Assembly: GCA_012934845.2 (NCBI GenBank)
Contig: WNNJ02001631.1
Location: 102,570 to 166,569 of the forward strand
Source of the DNA: Pomphorhynchus laevis
Taxonomy: Eukaryota > Acanthocephala > Palaeacanthocephala > Echinorhynchida > Pomphorhynchidae
Reading direction: 5' to 3'
Length of the DNA: 64,000 nucleotides
Positions within the stretch are counted from its first letter, which is position 1. Each line of letters starts with the position of its first letter. Under the pieces are notes generated by a model, which worked only from the letters and a program-made list of their open reading frames with translations, was not told the origin of the DNA and ran no database searches. Positions 46,315-58,300 of this stretch are shown here, one piece after another. A program made the position numbers and the translations under genes.

Positions 46315-46830
46315 AAATTAAAAAATTAAATTTATTTTTAACGTGGCAAATGCGTGCCAGCGCACGCTTACATGACCACAACAAAATAAAAATGTAAATC
46401 ATGTGCCAAGAAGGTGTGAACGGAGGATGTGTTTGAATGTTATAAAGGAAGGAGCGCGGCGGACGTCGAGAGGGAGTTGATTCCAGGCGAGTGGGGCGGC
46501 GACGAGGAAGGATCGGAGACCGTAGTTGTTGGAGCAATTGGGAACGTGGAATAAGAGGGTATGACGAGAAAGCAGCGATAGCGAGGTGGGGCGAGTGTCG
46601 TCTAAGAAAGGAAGGTTGATGAACGATATGGATCCGACAGCGATGAGACGAAAAGTCACGAGAAGACGGAGTTTGATGCGGATGTGGATGGTGGGCAAGG
46701 AGAGTTGGGCAAGATATGTAAATGTGTGGTCGAAACGACGGATACGAAAGAGCGCTCAAATGGCGGAGTTGATTATTCGTGGTAGTGGTGGGATAATAGA
46801 GTTTGGAGAATTTGCGAAAGTTTGATTTTG
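46315..46830 (-). mobile_element. L2-like LINE 3' end nested in CR1 endonuclease
   Basis: The frame reads INLPFLDDTRPTSLSLLSRH, SNNYGLRSFLVAAPLAWNQL, PLDVRRAPSFITFKHILRSH and a stop. The sequence is about 90% like 30490-30830 by eye, including the terminal ACGTGGCAAATGCGTGCC and AT-rich tail at 46315-46345. CR1 coding resumes on both sides, so this inserted later than the CR1. Confidence 0.85.
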
Positions 46831-47429
46831 GTATATTGAAATCGCCAACGAGTATACAATGTTTGCTAACGCACAAGGAGCTCAACAGTGGCTTTAAAGC
46901 ATCAAAATTTATTGGAAATGATGGGGACCAATATAGAACGCAAATATTAATACTGACGGACTCACAGTTAGCATAACAGCGCAAACTCTCAAACGATCCA
47001 TACTCGTCACATTGAGATGATATATTTGATATAATGAAATAGTTGCGAACGTACGCAGCAACTCCACCTCCACGCTTACTTGATATTCGATCAGCTCGCA
47101 GCAGTCGATAACCTGGAATGTTAATAAGATATCTGTAACATGAATATGTAACCAGGATTCAGTTATATAGAAAAAATCGTACGAATGTGACAGAATATGT
47201 TGCTAAAGGTCTACGAACTGAGCTAGCAAACTACGCAAATTCGAATAGCCGATTGACAAATGCCGTGAAACATTATTAACACTATATGTTTGTTGTTTCG
47301 TCTCAAAAATATCTTCGAATGAAACCAGACATCCTAACGGAGGACAACAAAGCAAACAACATCCTAACGGAGGATAACGGTGCCCACGCAACAAAGCAAA
47401 AACTTAAGAGATTAGCGCTCCGCACTCTC

Positions 47430-47855
47430 CTCCATTTTGACTAACCAATCCTCCCTGTCTTCACGTGTCGAGTGAAATACCTTGGGTTCACCGTTACGGT
47501 GAACTGGTCGGCGAAAGCTAACCTGGATAGACTTAAACGTATCCTGAAGATAGCTAAGTGGGCCCTGAAACGGGCCCAGCATCCGTCATTAAAAGGGAAC
47601 CCCAAGTGCGCCTCTGGGGTACTTGGGCTATCTCGGGATTAGTCTTCTTTTCTAGAGGACGTCCCAAGAGCAAAGGCTAAGGTTTCTTAAGTAGCTCGTC
47701 TCTCGTTTACCCAGCATAGCCCAACTCAATTTGACTCTTCGGGGGGGGTGAAAGACCCCGGGTGGTTTAGTCGTAAGGCGGCGTGTTGGATTGGTTGGAG
47801 GGCTCAGATCCAACTGGACCTGAGGCCATGAAGAGTGAAGACTCTACTGACTGAT
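47430..47855 (+). mobile_element. I/jockey-like LINE 3' end
   Basis: Reads RVKYLGFTVTVNWSAKANL then DRLKRILKIAKWALKRAQH, with the 3' region matching 21008-21400 in reverse (GGTGAAAGACCCCGGGTGGTT, ACTGGACCTGA). 5' truncated, and inserted opposite to the CR1 it splits. Confidence 0.83.
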
Positions 47856-47884
47856 CATATAGTTTTTTCTGCTGTGCTTTTGTC

Positions 47885-48460
47885 TTCTTAATTGTCAATG
47901 ACTATTATTAACCCCCTTGTATTATTTATAAGAAAATCTTTATTATTACATTTGCTCTTAATGGATTCTTCAGTATTCGGCAATTTTCGAGTTTTGATTA
48001 CATTATCTTTATTTTGTCTGATGACGGAATATATGTCCACAGTATTTTTCGAAGGAATAATTGCGGAATTATCAAAATTCATGTATAGGGTCTTCTTTGC
48101 TGATCATACAAGGCAATTTTCCAATGTGTACAGATCCGTGTATCGTTGATTTATCTATATTTCATGTAGGCAGAACTGAAGATGCGCTGTCAACATTTTT
48201 GTAAAGTGTGGCACAGCAAAAACCACATAAAAATCTCCGAGCCGAAAAGACAAATTCATCGGCCGATGGGTAGAAAACAGCTATCCAAACATTGCAGCCT
48301 ATTCCATCACACCCCACTTGTCGGGTAATATATTCAATAATATTTGCTTAATCGCAAGGCAAACGTATTTGAGAAGCGTCATTCATTGATCGATTTAAGG
48401 TTGAATTTGGAATAGTAGCAACATCACTGTTTTTAGGAGGTCGACCACAAGATTTTGCCA
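47885..48460 (-). pseudogene. CR1-like ORF1 with PHD-like finger
   Basis: Starts MAKSCGRPPKNSDVATIPN and later reads QVGCDGIGCNVWIAVFYPSA and RRFLCGFCCATLYKN. The C-x-G-x-x-C-x-x-W then F-x-C-x-x-C spacing is the second half of a PHD finger. An Asn/Lys-rich tail continues to 47888. It contains at least one stop. Position upstream of the CR1 ORF2 on the same strand supports the call. Confidence 0.6.
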
Positions 48461-48506
48461 TTGGATCAATATCAACGGTTGTTGTCGACAAGATTATCCG
48501 CGAGCG

Positions 48507-48580
48507 AAGCGAATGGAACTGAAATCTGGAACTGAAATCTGGAACTGAAATCCGGAACTGAAATCTGGAACTGAAATCTG
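48507..48580. repeat. 13-bp minisatellite, TGGAACTGAAATC
   Basis: Five to six tandem units with one C/T difference lie just 5' of the CR1-like ORF1. Compare the GGAACTG-cored repeats at 18662 and 34095. Confidence 0.85.
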
Positions 48581-49085
48581 GAATGTATGTTAGTTATATC
48601 TCAAACTTTGTTGAAACTGATTTTTTATTACTATCAAATAACATTAATAAATATTTATTTGTCGTCATCGATGAATATTGTATATTTCATTCCCTTGTCA
48701 AAACATGACGACCGTGACTGTAATAAATTCTTGAAACTATTTTTCATGTTCGAGTTGCCTTCGATAATTTATTCGAATCGAGTCTTACATTTATTAAATG
48801 AAATTTTCGCCATTATTCGAATCAATTAATTATTTACCAAGTATGACGTGTCTTTATAATCCAACATGTGATAGCCAGATTAAATAATACAATGGATAAT
48901 AACTAGGCGGTAGAGTTAATTATAACAAGCCAATTCAACCAAATGCGGCAAATTTCACTACCAGCAGCACTTTATTCGATTCGTTCATTATTGTATACAT
49001 TGATTAATTGTACATCGCATGAAAGGTTTTTTTTATTTGAGCGAATAAGTTAGAGGCAAATATTTATCGAATTGGCTACTTGATG
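48581..49085. other. AT-rich spacer, no gene seen
   Basis: No motif or element end recognised. Confidence 0.45.
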
Positions 49086-49089
49086 TAAA

Positions 49090-49560
49090 GTTTTTCCAAA
49101 GTCAAATATTATAGAGTACGTATGACCTTGTAGTTGAAGTTATTGATCTTTTAGAATGTGACAAATCTCGTGCTAAGATACGTTACGAAAATGGACGTGT
49201 AACTTCTGTTTTATTTAAGCAAGTTGCACCATGTAAACATGACGTTGTGGTAGGTGTTGATACCAACCGTTTCGATTCATGTTAAAAAAATTAAAATCCA
49301 TGAGCATGATGAAGCCAAAAGTAATGTTCAGCATTCTGATTTACTACTAATAAAGCCATAGAAGTCGATCAGCATGTGGACTCATAAAATTATACGACTG
49401 ATATATAGTCAATTGGTAGACACCTGTCAAAGGAATGTGGCCGAACAGAACCACACAGAGGTTTGCCAGCGCGAAGAGCACCTAGACAATTAAATGACTA
49501 TGTAGTCGGAGAAGATGAAATATGATTTGACTATGATTATGATTTTGTAACTTGTATTTT
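49090..49560 (+). mobile_element. Possible LTR-retrotransposon fossil (post-integrase tail)
   Basis: A short frame reads YDLVVEVIDLLECDKSRAKI then RYENGRVTSVLFKQVAPC, which has the look of the small beta-rich domain at the end of integrase polyproteins. Further on, at about 49430, GRTEPHRGLPARRAPRQLND recalls the basic tail of such proteins. It is a broken fragment with no terminal repeats seen. The family assignment is tentative. Confidence 0.35.
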
Positions 49561-49837
49561 AGATAGTCGAATAAAGCCATTTAGTTCTAGTTTCACTTCA
49601 AATATAATTCATAAAAGTTAATTATTTAAAAACATGTTCCATTCATAAAGCACATTATATGTAGTCTAGACGGTTATGTTTAACTAATTTTATTTCACTG
49701 TTAATCCACGGTTTTTATAATTGATAAGGTTGTTTTTCACTCCTCAAGAAAGTGAATCGGGGTCGATCGGGCAACACATAGCGTCAAGTGCCTGTTTTGA
49801 TAAAAACTATATTAAACTTATCGGTTTGTTTAAACTT

Positions 49838-49972
49838 ATGCAGTGGATAACTGGCGGTCCTCCTTCTACATCCAGCACTGGAAGGTACCCGTCACTGATG
49901 AGATACAATATGCCTAAACAGCAACACTGGATTGCTTATTTCCTAAAATTCTTCTTGCCCTCGTCATTATAA
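49838..49972 (+). CDS. Unrecognised small ORF (44 codons)
   Basis: MQWITGGPPSTSSTGRYPSL continues through RYNMPKQQHWIAYFLKFFLP to a stop. It is less AT-biased than its flanks and ends in a hydrophobic, possibly membrane-embedded stretch. It lies about 150 bp upstream of LSm7 on the same strand and could be the last exon of a neighbouring gene. No family is recognised, and it may not be a gene. Confidence 0.25.
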   Translation: MQWITGGPPSTSSTGRYPSLMRYNMPKQQHWIAYFLKFFLPSSL

Positions 49973-50111
49973 TTTATTTATAGTTCCATAACTCCATAAT
50001 TAACAATTCAAAATGTTAGAAAATATTTTTGCAGATCATAAAATAATTTCATTCTTAAATTTAGTCCAACAATATTGAAAACAACCGAATTAAATATTTT
50101 TTAGTTTATTG

Positions 50112-50125
50112 AATATAAATTTCAG
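50112..50125 (+). promoter_or_regulatory. Probable splice acceptor directly before the LSm7 start codon
   Basis: ATATAAATTTCAG ends exactly at the base before ATG. Either a 5'UTR intron is removed here or a spliced leader is added in trans. No polypyrimidine tract beyond TTTC is seen. Confidence 0.5.
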
Positions 50126-50437
50126 ATGGCCGATTTTGAAAAGCGCAAAAAGGAAACTGTTATAAACCTGCCTCGTTTAATGAACAAAAGGATAAGAGTG
50201 AAATTCAATGGTGGCAGAGAGTGTACAGGTGTGCTTAAAGGATTTGATGCCTTACTTAATCTTGTCATGGACGATACAACTGAGTTCATTCGTGATCCCG
50301 ATGATCCACAGCGTCTAACGGATGACACCAGATATTTAGGATTGGTTGTTTGCAGAGGTACTTCTGTAGTACTACTTTGTCCACATGAAGGAACGGAGGA
50401 AATTCCTAATCCGTTCGTAAACGAAGAGACTGTTTAA
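50126..50437 (+). CDS. LSM7: U6 snRNA-associated Sm-like protein LSm7, complete single-exon CDS
   Basis: 103 residues, the usual LSm7 length. LSm7 is one subunit of the LSm1-7 ring (cytoplasmic mRNA decapping and decay) and of the LSm2-8 ring (U6 snRNA 3' end binding in the spliceosome). Sm motif 1 is visible at residues 14-46 (INLPRLMNKRIRVKFNGGRE, TGVLKGFDALLNLVMDD). Sm motif 2 follows at about 70-85 (LGLVVCRGTSVVLLCP), and the conserved tail IPNPF is present. It is very close to the human protein from memory. The ATG follows TTTCAG immediately, so a splice acceptor may define the 5' end. The frame is intact, and an AATAAA lies about 40 bp after the stop. Confidence 0.96.
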   Translation: MADFEKRKKETVINLPRLMNKRIRVKFNGGRECTGVLKGFDALLNLVMDDTTEFIRDPDDPQRLTDDTRYLGLVVCRGTSVVLLCPHEGTEEIPNPFVNEETV

Positions 50438-50474
50438 AAAACTTCAATTTTATGTAAAAAATATAAAGTTTAAA

Positions 50475-50480
50475 AATAAA
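50475..50480 (+). terminator. LSm7 polyadenylation signal AATAAA
   Basis: A canonical AATAAA hexamer 38 bp after the TAA stop. The following 500 bp are AT-rich with no further gene. Confidence 0.6.
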
Positions 50481-50984
50481 TCACAATTAAATTAGCCTAT
50501 TTATTATGAACAACAAATAGGAATAATTTTTATTGGAAATTAAAAATTTGTAGCAAGACAAGCATTTTTTCAAAAGAACTCATCTGGCAAGATTTAAGAA
50601 ACTCAATAAGAAACCAAACTGCTATAATCTCAGATACATTATTACAGCAAGCGTTCAAAAATAAGTTTCATATACTAATAAACAACTGCTTACAGTAGTT
50701 TAAAGCATTTAGCATAAGCTAATATTAGTGACTTTGTATACCACAAAGCACATTAACCACTACATATTAATTATGCATTTTGAGAACCATCGTTTAATCA
50801 AGAGTAAATCATTTTTAATAGCACAAGCGTCCCAAATAAATATAAATATCTATAAAAATCAAATAGAATTGTGATATTCAATTATAAAACACGTGTACCA
50901 CAATTGTTTACTTTGAAATTTATTTTATACAAAACCATTATTTTTAAATTTTTTAATTTTATAAATTGTATCTTATAGGCATAT

Positions 50985-52345
50985 ATTATTATTGTTTCAA
51001 CAGCTTACAAGCAGGGGCTTAAATAGCCGGTTCACATAAAATAAAAATCAACAAAATCATAAAAACTCTTCACATCTATAGGAGATCACTTCCTTGCTCA
51101 GAGCAGGATCCATCCGTAATCCCGACTTAAATGCTGAGGCACCAGTACTGCAAACAGTCCCTCGATCCAGTTTGTTCAAAGTTCAACTACTCTTCGTTGA
51201 AATTGTATACACCGGGACTTTTTCACTAAATGCCGGCTCAAAGTCAAACATTTAACAATCAATTTTCCAAGACATTTTACAAATAAAAAGGATGCCCTTA
51301 TGAAGCGGTTAAATTAGGTCATGAATTTTTAAAAAAGATTTATTTTAACGTGGCCTTTGCAATAAGGTTGAAATCCTTGATCGTAGGGTTCGCATACAAT
51401 CTATTATTATTGTTCAACGGCTTACAAGCCGGGGCTTAAATAGCCGGTTCACATAAAATAAAAATCAACAAAATCATAAAAACTGTTCACATATATAGGG
51501 GAACACTTCCTTGCTCAGAGCAGGATCCATCCGTAATCCAGACTTGAATGCTGAGACACCACTGCTGCAAACAGTTCCTCCATCCAGTTTGTTCCAAAGT
51601 CCATCTACTCATCGTTGAAATTGTATACACCGGAACTTTTTCACTAAATTCCGGCTCAAAGTCAAACTGTGTCCGCGAAGGAATGCTGACTGTCGCAGTT
51701 GTAAACACATCCGCAGAGGATGATTTGAAAAACGAAAAACTCGCCACAACATATTCACATCGATATACTGACAGGTCCAAGAAACGGTCTCAAGCCGAAG
51801 ACATTGCAAACGACACTCATAAGGCATTTGCGCCAAGATCGGCGCCAACTTTGTTGCACGACGTAGAACTGTCTCAGATATCAAGTATTCCCCAACTGTG
51901 CATGGGTATACATAAGAAGCCGCATACAACAACCAGCTAAAAACGTGAGCCAAAATTGGAGGCCGAAGAGCAACCGGATCAAGAGCTAATTATGAGAGCA
52001 TAATGACCCCTACTATTTTATTAGCGTTGGCAAATGCAAGAGCGGTATGTGTGGCAGTTCTCAGGTTGTGGTCAATCAACACTCCCAAATCCTTATGGCT
52101 TACAACACTATCTATTTAACGACGACAATAAGTGTATTGAACTGCTGACGGGAACTTAACAACTCTACCCAGAACATGCATGTGTTTGCATTTAATGACA
52201 TTCATCACTAGCTTGTTGCTCGCCGCCAATAACTCGAGCATATCAACATCTCTCGGTAAAATGTTAATATCATTACTAGAGTAAACACCCCTCCATATCC
52301 TTAAGTCATCAGCATAAAATAGCACTGATGAGCAAATGGTTGCAG
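50985..52345 (-). mobile_element. CR1-like LINE 3' part with a duplicated 3' end
   Basis: 52325-52260 reads SVLFYADDLRIWRGVYSS (catalytic YADD). 51953-51609 gives the thumb (ISETVLRRATKLAPILAQMP), and 51780-51487 the final region in another frame. A second, shorter copy of the same 3' end lies at about 50985-51255, and the two share GCTTAAATAGCCGGTTCACA and AGCAGGATCCATCCGTAATC. The 5' side breaks off at a (TA)n run that starts the satellite array. Confidence 0.78.
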
Positions 52346-52373
52346 TATATATATATATATATATATATATATA
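52346..52373. repeat. (TA)n microsatellite at the array's left edge
   Basis: 28 bp of alternating TA between the truncated CR1-like LINE and the first satellite unit. Confidence 0.95.
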
Positions 52374-55300
52374 AGTAGTGCACGGAATGTGCTGAGTAGA
52401 CAACAGTCCAGGATTTCTTACGAAATACGGCATTTATACTAAATGGTGTTGCTTAATACACTGGACTTCGATTCACGACTTTCAATCACCATGTCACTTC
52501 TAGACGACCACTTCAGCATCGAAATGATGAGTACCCGGCAACACTCATCAGTAGAATGAGGTACACACTGGTCGTTTCGGTTGCCTGTGTGACATTGTGA
52601 ATACAGGCGTTTCCGACACTTTGCTTAATTGTCTGAGGCTTACGCTCTTAACCAAGATCAAATTGCTGTGCGGACCATCCTTTAACACTAGGCAGAGGTT
52701 ATTGCTGAAGTGTCGCTGCACTCGTTGGATCCTATGGATACGGCAGGTATAATAGTAGTGCACGGATGTGCTGAGTAAACAACGGTCCAGGATTTCTTAC
52801 GAAATACGGCATTTATACTAAATGGTGTTGCTTAATAGACTGGACTTCGATTCACGACTTTCAGTTACCATGTCACTTCTAGACGACCACTTCAGCATCG
52901 AAATGATGAGTACCCGGAAACATTAATCAGTTAAATGAGGTACACACTGGTCGTTTCGGTTGCCTGTGTGACATTGTGAATACAGGCGTTTCCGACACGT
53001 TGCTTAATTGTCTGAGGCTTACGCTCTTAACAAGATCGAATTGCTGTGCGGACCATCCATGAACACTAGGCAAATGTTGTGGCTGAATTGTCGCAGCACT
53101 CGTTAGACCATAAATGGATACAGCAGGTATAATAGTAGTGCACGGATGTGCAAAGTAACCAACGGTCCAGGATTTCTTACGAAATACGGCATTTATACTA
53201 AATGGTGTTGCTTAATAGACTGGACTTCGATTCACGACTTTCAGTCACCATGTCACTTCTAGACGACCACTTCAGCATCGAAATTCTGAGTACCCGGCAA
53301 CATTCATCAGTTGAATGAGGTACACACTGGTCGTTTCGGTTGCCGGTGTGACATTGTGAATACAGGCGTTTCCAACACTTACTTAATTGTCTGAGGCTTA
53401 CGCTCTTAACCAGATCGAATTGCTGTGCGGACCATCCTTTAAACACTAGGCAGAGGTTGTTGCTGAATTGTCGCTGCACTCGTTGAATCCTAAATAGATA
53501 CGGCAGATATAATAGTAGTGCACGGATGTGCTGAGTAGACAACGGTCCAGGATTTCTTACGAAATACGGCATTTATACTAAATGGTGTTGCTTAATAGAC
53601 TGGACTTCGATTCACGACTTTCAGTCACCATGTCACTTCTAGACGACCACTTCAGCATCGAAATGATGAGTACCCGGCAACACTCATCAGTAGAATGAGG
53701 TACACACTGGTCGTTTCGGTTGCCTGTGTGACATTGTGAATAAAGGCGTTTCCGACACTTTGCTTAATTGTCTGAGGCTTACGCTCTTAACCAGATCGAA
53801 TTGCTGTGCGGACCATCCTTAAACACTAGGCAGAGGTTGTTGCTGAATTGTCGCTGCACTCGTTGGATCCTAAATGGATACGGCAGGTATAATAGTAGTG
53901 CACGGATGTGCTGAGTAGACAACGGTCCAGGATTTCTTACGAAATACGGCATTTATACTAAATGGTGTTGCTTAATAGACTGGACTTCGATTCACGACTT
54001 TCAGTCACCATGTCACTTCTAGACGACCACTTCAGCATCGAAATGATGAGTACCCGGCAACACTCATCAGTAGAATGAGGTACACACTGGTCGTTTCGGT
54101 TGCCTGTGTGACATTGTGAATAACAGGCGTTTCCGACACTTTGCTTAATTGTCTGAGGCTTACGCTCTTAACCAGATCGAATTGCTGTGCGGACCATCCT
54201 TAAACACTAGGCAGAGGTTGTTGCTGAATTGTCGCTGCACTCGTTGGATCCTAAATGGATACGGCAGGTATAATAGTAGTGCACGGATGTGCTGAGTAGA
54301 CAACGGTCCAGGATTTCTTACGAAATACGGCATTTATACTAAATGGTGTTGCTTAATAGACTGGACTTCGATTCACGACTTTCAGTCACCATGTCACTTC
54401 TAGACGACCACTTCAGCATCGAAATGATGAGTACCCGGCAGACACTCATCAGTTGAATGAGGTACACACTGGTCGTTTCGGTTGCCTGTGTGACATTGTG
54501 AATAAAGGCGTTTCCGACACTTTGCTTAATTGTCTGAGGCTTACGCTCTTAACCAGATCGAATTGCTGTGCGGACCATCCTTAAACACTAGGCAGAGGTT
54601 GTTGCTGAATTGTCGCTGCACTCGTTGGATCCTAAATGGATACGGCAGGTATAATAGTAGTGCACGGATGTGCTGAGTAGACAACGGTCCAGGATTTCTT
54701 ACGAAATACGGCATTTATACTAAATGGTGTTGCTTAATAGACTAGACTTCGATTCACGACTTTCAGTCACTATGTCACTTCTAGACGACCACTTCAGCAT
54801 CGAAATGATGAGTATCCGTCAACACTCATTAGTATAATGAGGTACACACTGGTCGTTTCGAATTCCTGTGTGACATTGTTCATACAGGCGTTTCCGACAC
54901 TTTGCTTAATTGTCTGAGCCTTACGCTCTAAAACCAGATCGAATTGCTGTGCGGACCATCCATAAACACTAAGCAGAGATTGTTGCTGAATTGTCGCTGC
55001 ACTCGTTGGATCCTAAATGGATACGGCAAGTATAATAATAGTGCACGGATGTGCTGAGTAGACAACGGTCCAGGATTTCTTACGAAATACGGCATTTATA
55101 CTAAAAGGTGTTGCTTAATAGACTGGACTTCGATTCACGACTTTCAGTCACCATGTCACTTCTAGACGAACACTTCAGCATCGAAATGATGAGTACCCGG
55201 CAACACTCATTAGTAGAATGAGGTACACACTGGTCGTTTCGAATTCCTGTGTGACATTGTGAATACAGGCGTTTCCGACACTTTGCTTAATTGTCGGAGG

Positions 55301-58300
55301 CTTACGCTCTTAACCAGATTGAATTGCTGTGCGGACCATCCATAAACACTAGACAGAGGGTGTTGCTGAATTGTCGCTGCACTCGTTGGATCCTAAATGG
55401 ATACGGAAGGTATAATAGTAGTGCACGGATGTGCTGAGTAGACAACGGTCTAGGATTTTTACGAAATACGGCATTTATACTAAATGGTGTTGCATATTAG
55501 ACTGGACTTCGATTCACGACTTTCAGTCACCATGTCACTTCTAGACGACCACTTCAGCATCGAAATGGAGTACCCTAAAACACTCATCAGTAGAATGAGG
55601 TACACACTGGTCGTTTCGGTTGCCTGTGTGACATTGTGAATAAAGGCGTTTCCGACACTTTGCTTAATTGTCTGAGGCTTACGCTCTTAACCAGATCAAA
55701 TTGCTGTGCGGACCATCCTTAAGCACTAGGCAGAGGTTGTTGCTGAATTGTCGTTGCACTCGTTGGATCCTAAATGGATACGGTAGGTATAATAGTAGTG
55801 CACGGATGTGCTGAGTAGACAACAGTCCAGGATTTCTTAAGAAATACGGCATTTACACTAAATGGTGTTGCTTAATAGACTGGACTTCGATTCACGACTT
55901 TCTGTCACCATGTCAGTTCTAGACGACCACTTCAGCATCGAAATGATGAGTACCCGGAAACACACATCAGTAGAATGTGGTACACACTGGTCGTTTCGGT
56001 TGCCTGTGTGACATTGTGAATTACAGGCGTTACCGACACTTTGCTAAATTGTCTGAGGCTTACGCTCTTAACAAGATCGAATTGCTGTGCGGACCATCAT
56101 TTAACACTAGGCAGAGGTTGTTGCTGAAGTGTCGCTGCACTCGTTGGATCCTATGGATACGGCAGGTATAATAGTAGTGCACGGATTTGCTGAGTAGACA
56201 ACGGTCCAGGATTTTTTACGAAAAACGGCATTTATAATAAATGGTGTTTCTTAATAGACTGGACTTCGATTCACGACTTTCAGTCACCATGTCACTTTTA
56301 GACAACCACTTCAGCATCGAAATGATGATTACCCGGAAACACTCATCAGTTGAATGAGGTACACACTGGTCGTTTCAATTACCTGTGTGACATTGTGAAT
56401 ACAGGCGTTTCCGACACTTTGCTTCATTGTCTGAGGCTTACGCTATTAACCAGATCGAATTGCTGTGCAGACTATCCTTAAACACTACGCAGAGGTTGTT
56501 GCTGAATTGTCGCAGCACTCGTTAGACCGTAAATGGATACAGCAGGTATAATAGTAGTGCACGGATGTGCTGAGTAACCAACGGTCCAGGATTTCTTACG
56601 AAATACAGCATTTATAATAAATGGTGTTGATAAATAGACTGGACTTCGATTCACGACTTTCAGTCACCATGTCACTTAAGACAACCACTTCAGCATCGAA
56701 ATGATGAGTATCCGGCAACATTCATCAGTTGAATGAGGTACACACTGGTCGTTTCGGTTGCCTGTGTGACATTGTGAATACAGGCGTTTCCGACACTTAC
56801 TTAATTGTCTGAGGCTTACGCTCTTAAACAGATCGAATTGCTGTGCGGACCATCCTTTAACACTGAGCAGAGATTTTTGCTTAATTGTCGCTGCACTCGT
56901 TGAATCCTAAATGGATACGGCAGGTATTATAGTAGTGCACGGATGTGCTGAGTAGACAACAGTCCAGGATTTCTTACGAAATACGGCATTTAAACTAAAT
57001 GGTGTTGCTTAATAGGCTGGACTTCGATTCACGACTTTCAGTCACCATGTTACTTCTAGACGACCACTTAACATCGAAGTGATGAGTACCCGGAAACACT
57101 CATCAGTTGAATGAGGTACACACTGGTCGTTTCGGTTGCCTGTGTGACATTGTGAATACAGGCGTTTCCGACACTTTGCTTAATTGTCTGAGGCTTACGC
57201 TCTTAACCAGATCGAATTGCTGTGCGGACCATCCTTAAACACTAGGCAGAGGTTGTTTGCTGAATTGTCGCTGCACTTGTTGGATCCTAAATAAATAAGG
57301 CAGGTATAATAGTAGTGCACGGAAGTTCTGAGTAGACAAGGGTCCAGGATTTCTTACTAAATACGGCATTTAAACTAAATGGTGTTGCTTAATAGACTGG
57401 ACTTCGATTCACGACTTTCAGTTACCATTTCACTTCTAGACGACCACTTCAGCATCGAAATAATAAATACCCGGCAACACTCATTAGTAGAATGAGGTAC
57501 ACACTGGTCGTTTCGAATTCCTGTGTGACATTGTTCATACAGGCGTTTCCGACAATTTGCTTAATTGTCTGAGGCTTACGCTCTTAACCAGATCAAATTG
57601 TTGTGCGGAACATCCTTAAACACTAGACAGTGGTTGCTGCTGAATTTTCGCTGCACTCGTTGGATCCTAAATGGATACGGCAGGTATAATAGTAGTGCAC
57701 GGATGTGCTGAGTAGACAACGGTCCAGGATTTCTTACGAAATACGGCATTTATACTAAAAGGTGTTGCTTAATAGACTGGACTACGATTCATGACTTTCA
57801 ATCACTATGTCACTTCTAGACGAACACTTCAGCATCAAAAAGATAAGTACCCGGCAACATTAATCAGTTGAATGAGGTACACACTGGTCGTTTCGGTTGC
57901 CTGTGTGACATTGTGAATAAAGGCGTTTCCGACACTTTGCTTAATTGACTGAGGCTTACGCTCTTAACCAGATCGAATTGATGTGCGGACCATCCTTAAA
58001 CACTAGGCATAAATTGTTGTTGAATTGTCGCTGCACTCGTTGGATCCTAAATGAATACGGCAGTTTTAATAGTAGTGCTCGGATGTGCTGAGTAGACAAG
58101 GGTCCAGGAATTCTTACGAAATACGGCATTAATACTAAATGGTGTTGTTTAATAGACTGGACTGATTCACGACTTTCAGTCACCATGTCACTTTAAGACG
58201 ACCACTTCAGCATCGAAATGATGAGTACCCGGAAACACTCATCAGTTGAATGAGGTACAAACTGGTCGTTTCGGTTGCCAGTGTGACATTGTGAATACAG

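Larger units (their letters stand above)
44050..48470 (-). mobile_element. CR1-like LINE with ORF1 and ORF2, split by two nested LINE tails
   Basis: ORF1 with a PHD-like finger lies at 48460-47885. ORF2 starts near 47310 (HLSIGYSNLRSLLAQFVDL), with ILVGDFNIPKS near 46840-46880, SIIDLPFIKR and PPIGSSDHCVLALESS near 46070-46180, RT fingers at 45007-44570 (HSSTGPDDISAFLLTTL, SDYRPISLTSLTCKVLER), motif A at about 44440 (VDVICLDLSKVFDQVP) and FADDVKLW near 44180. It is 3' truncated at about 44050. An I/jockey-like tail (47430-47855, plus) sits between ORF1 and ORF2, and an L2-like tail (46315-46830) splits the endonuclease. Confidence 0.82.

Noticed and set aside
51548-51940. 130-codon plus-strand open frame
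   Set aside because: It overlaps the CR1-like thumb region, which reads sensibly on the minus strand.
53198-53572. Open frames of 70-125 codons across satellite units (minus strand)
   Set aside because: They are not conserved between units, break at indels from one unit to the next and lack any clear domain. A faint LINE-like peptide was noted but is too weak to call.
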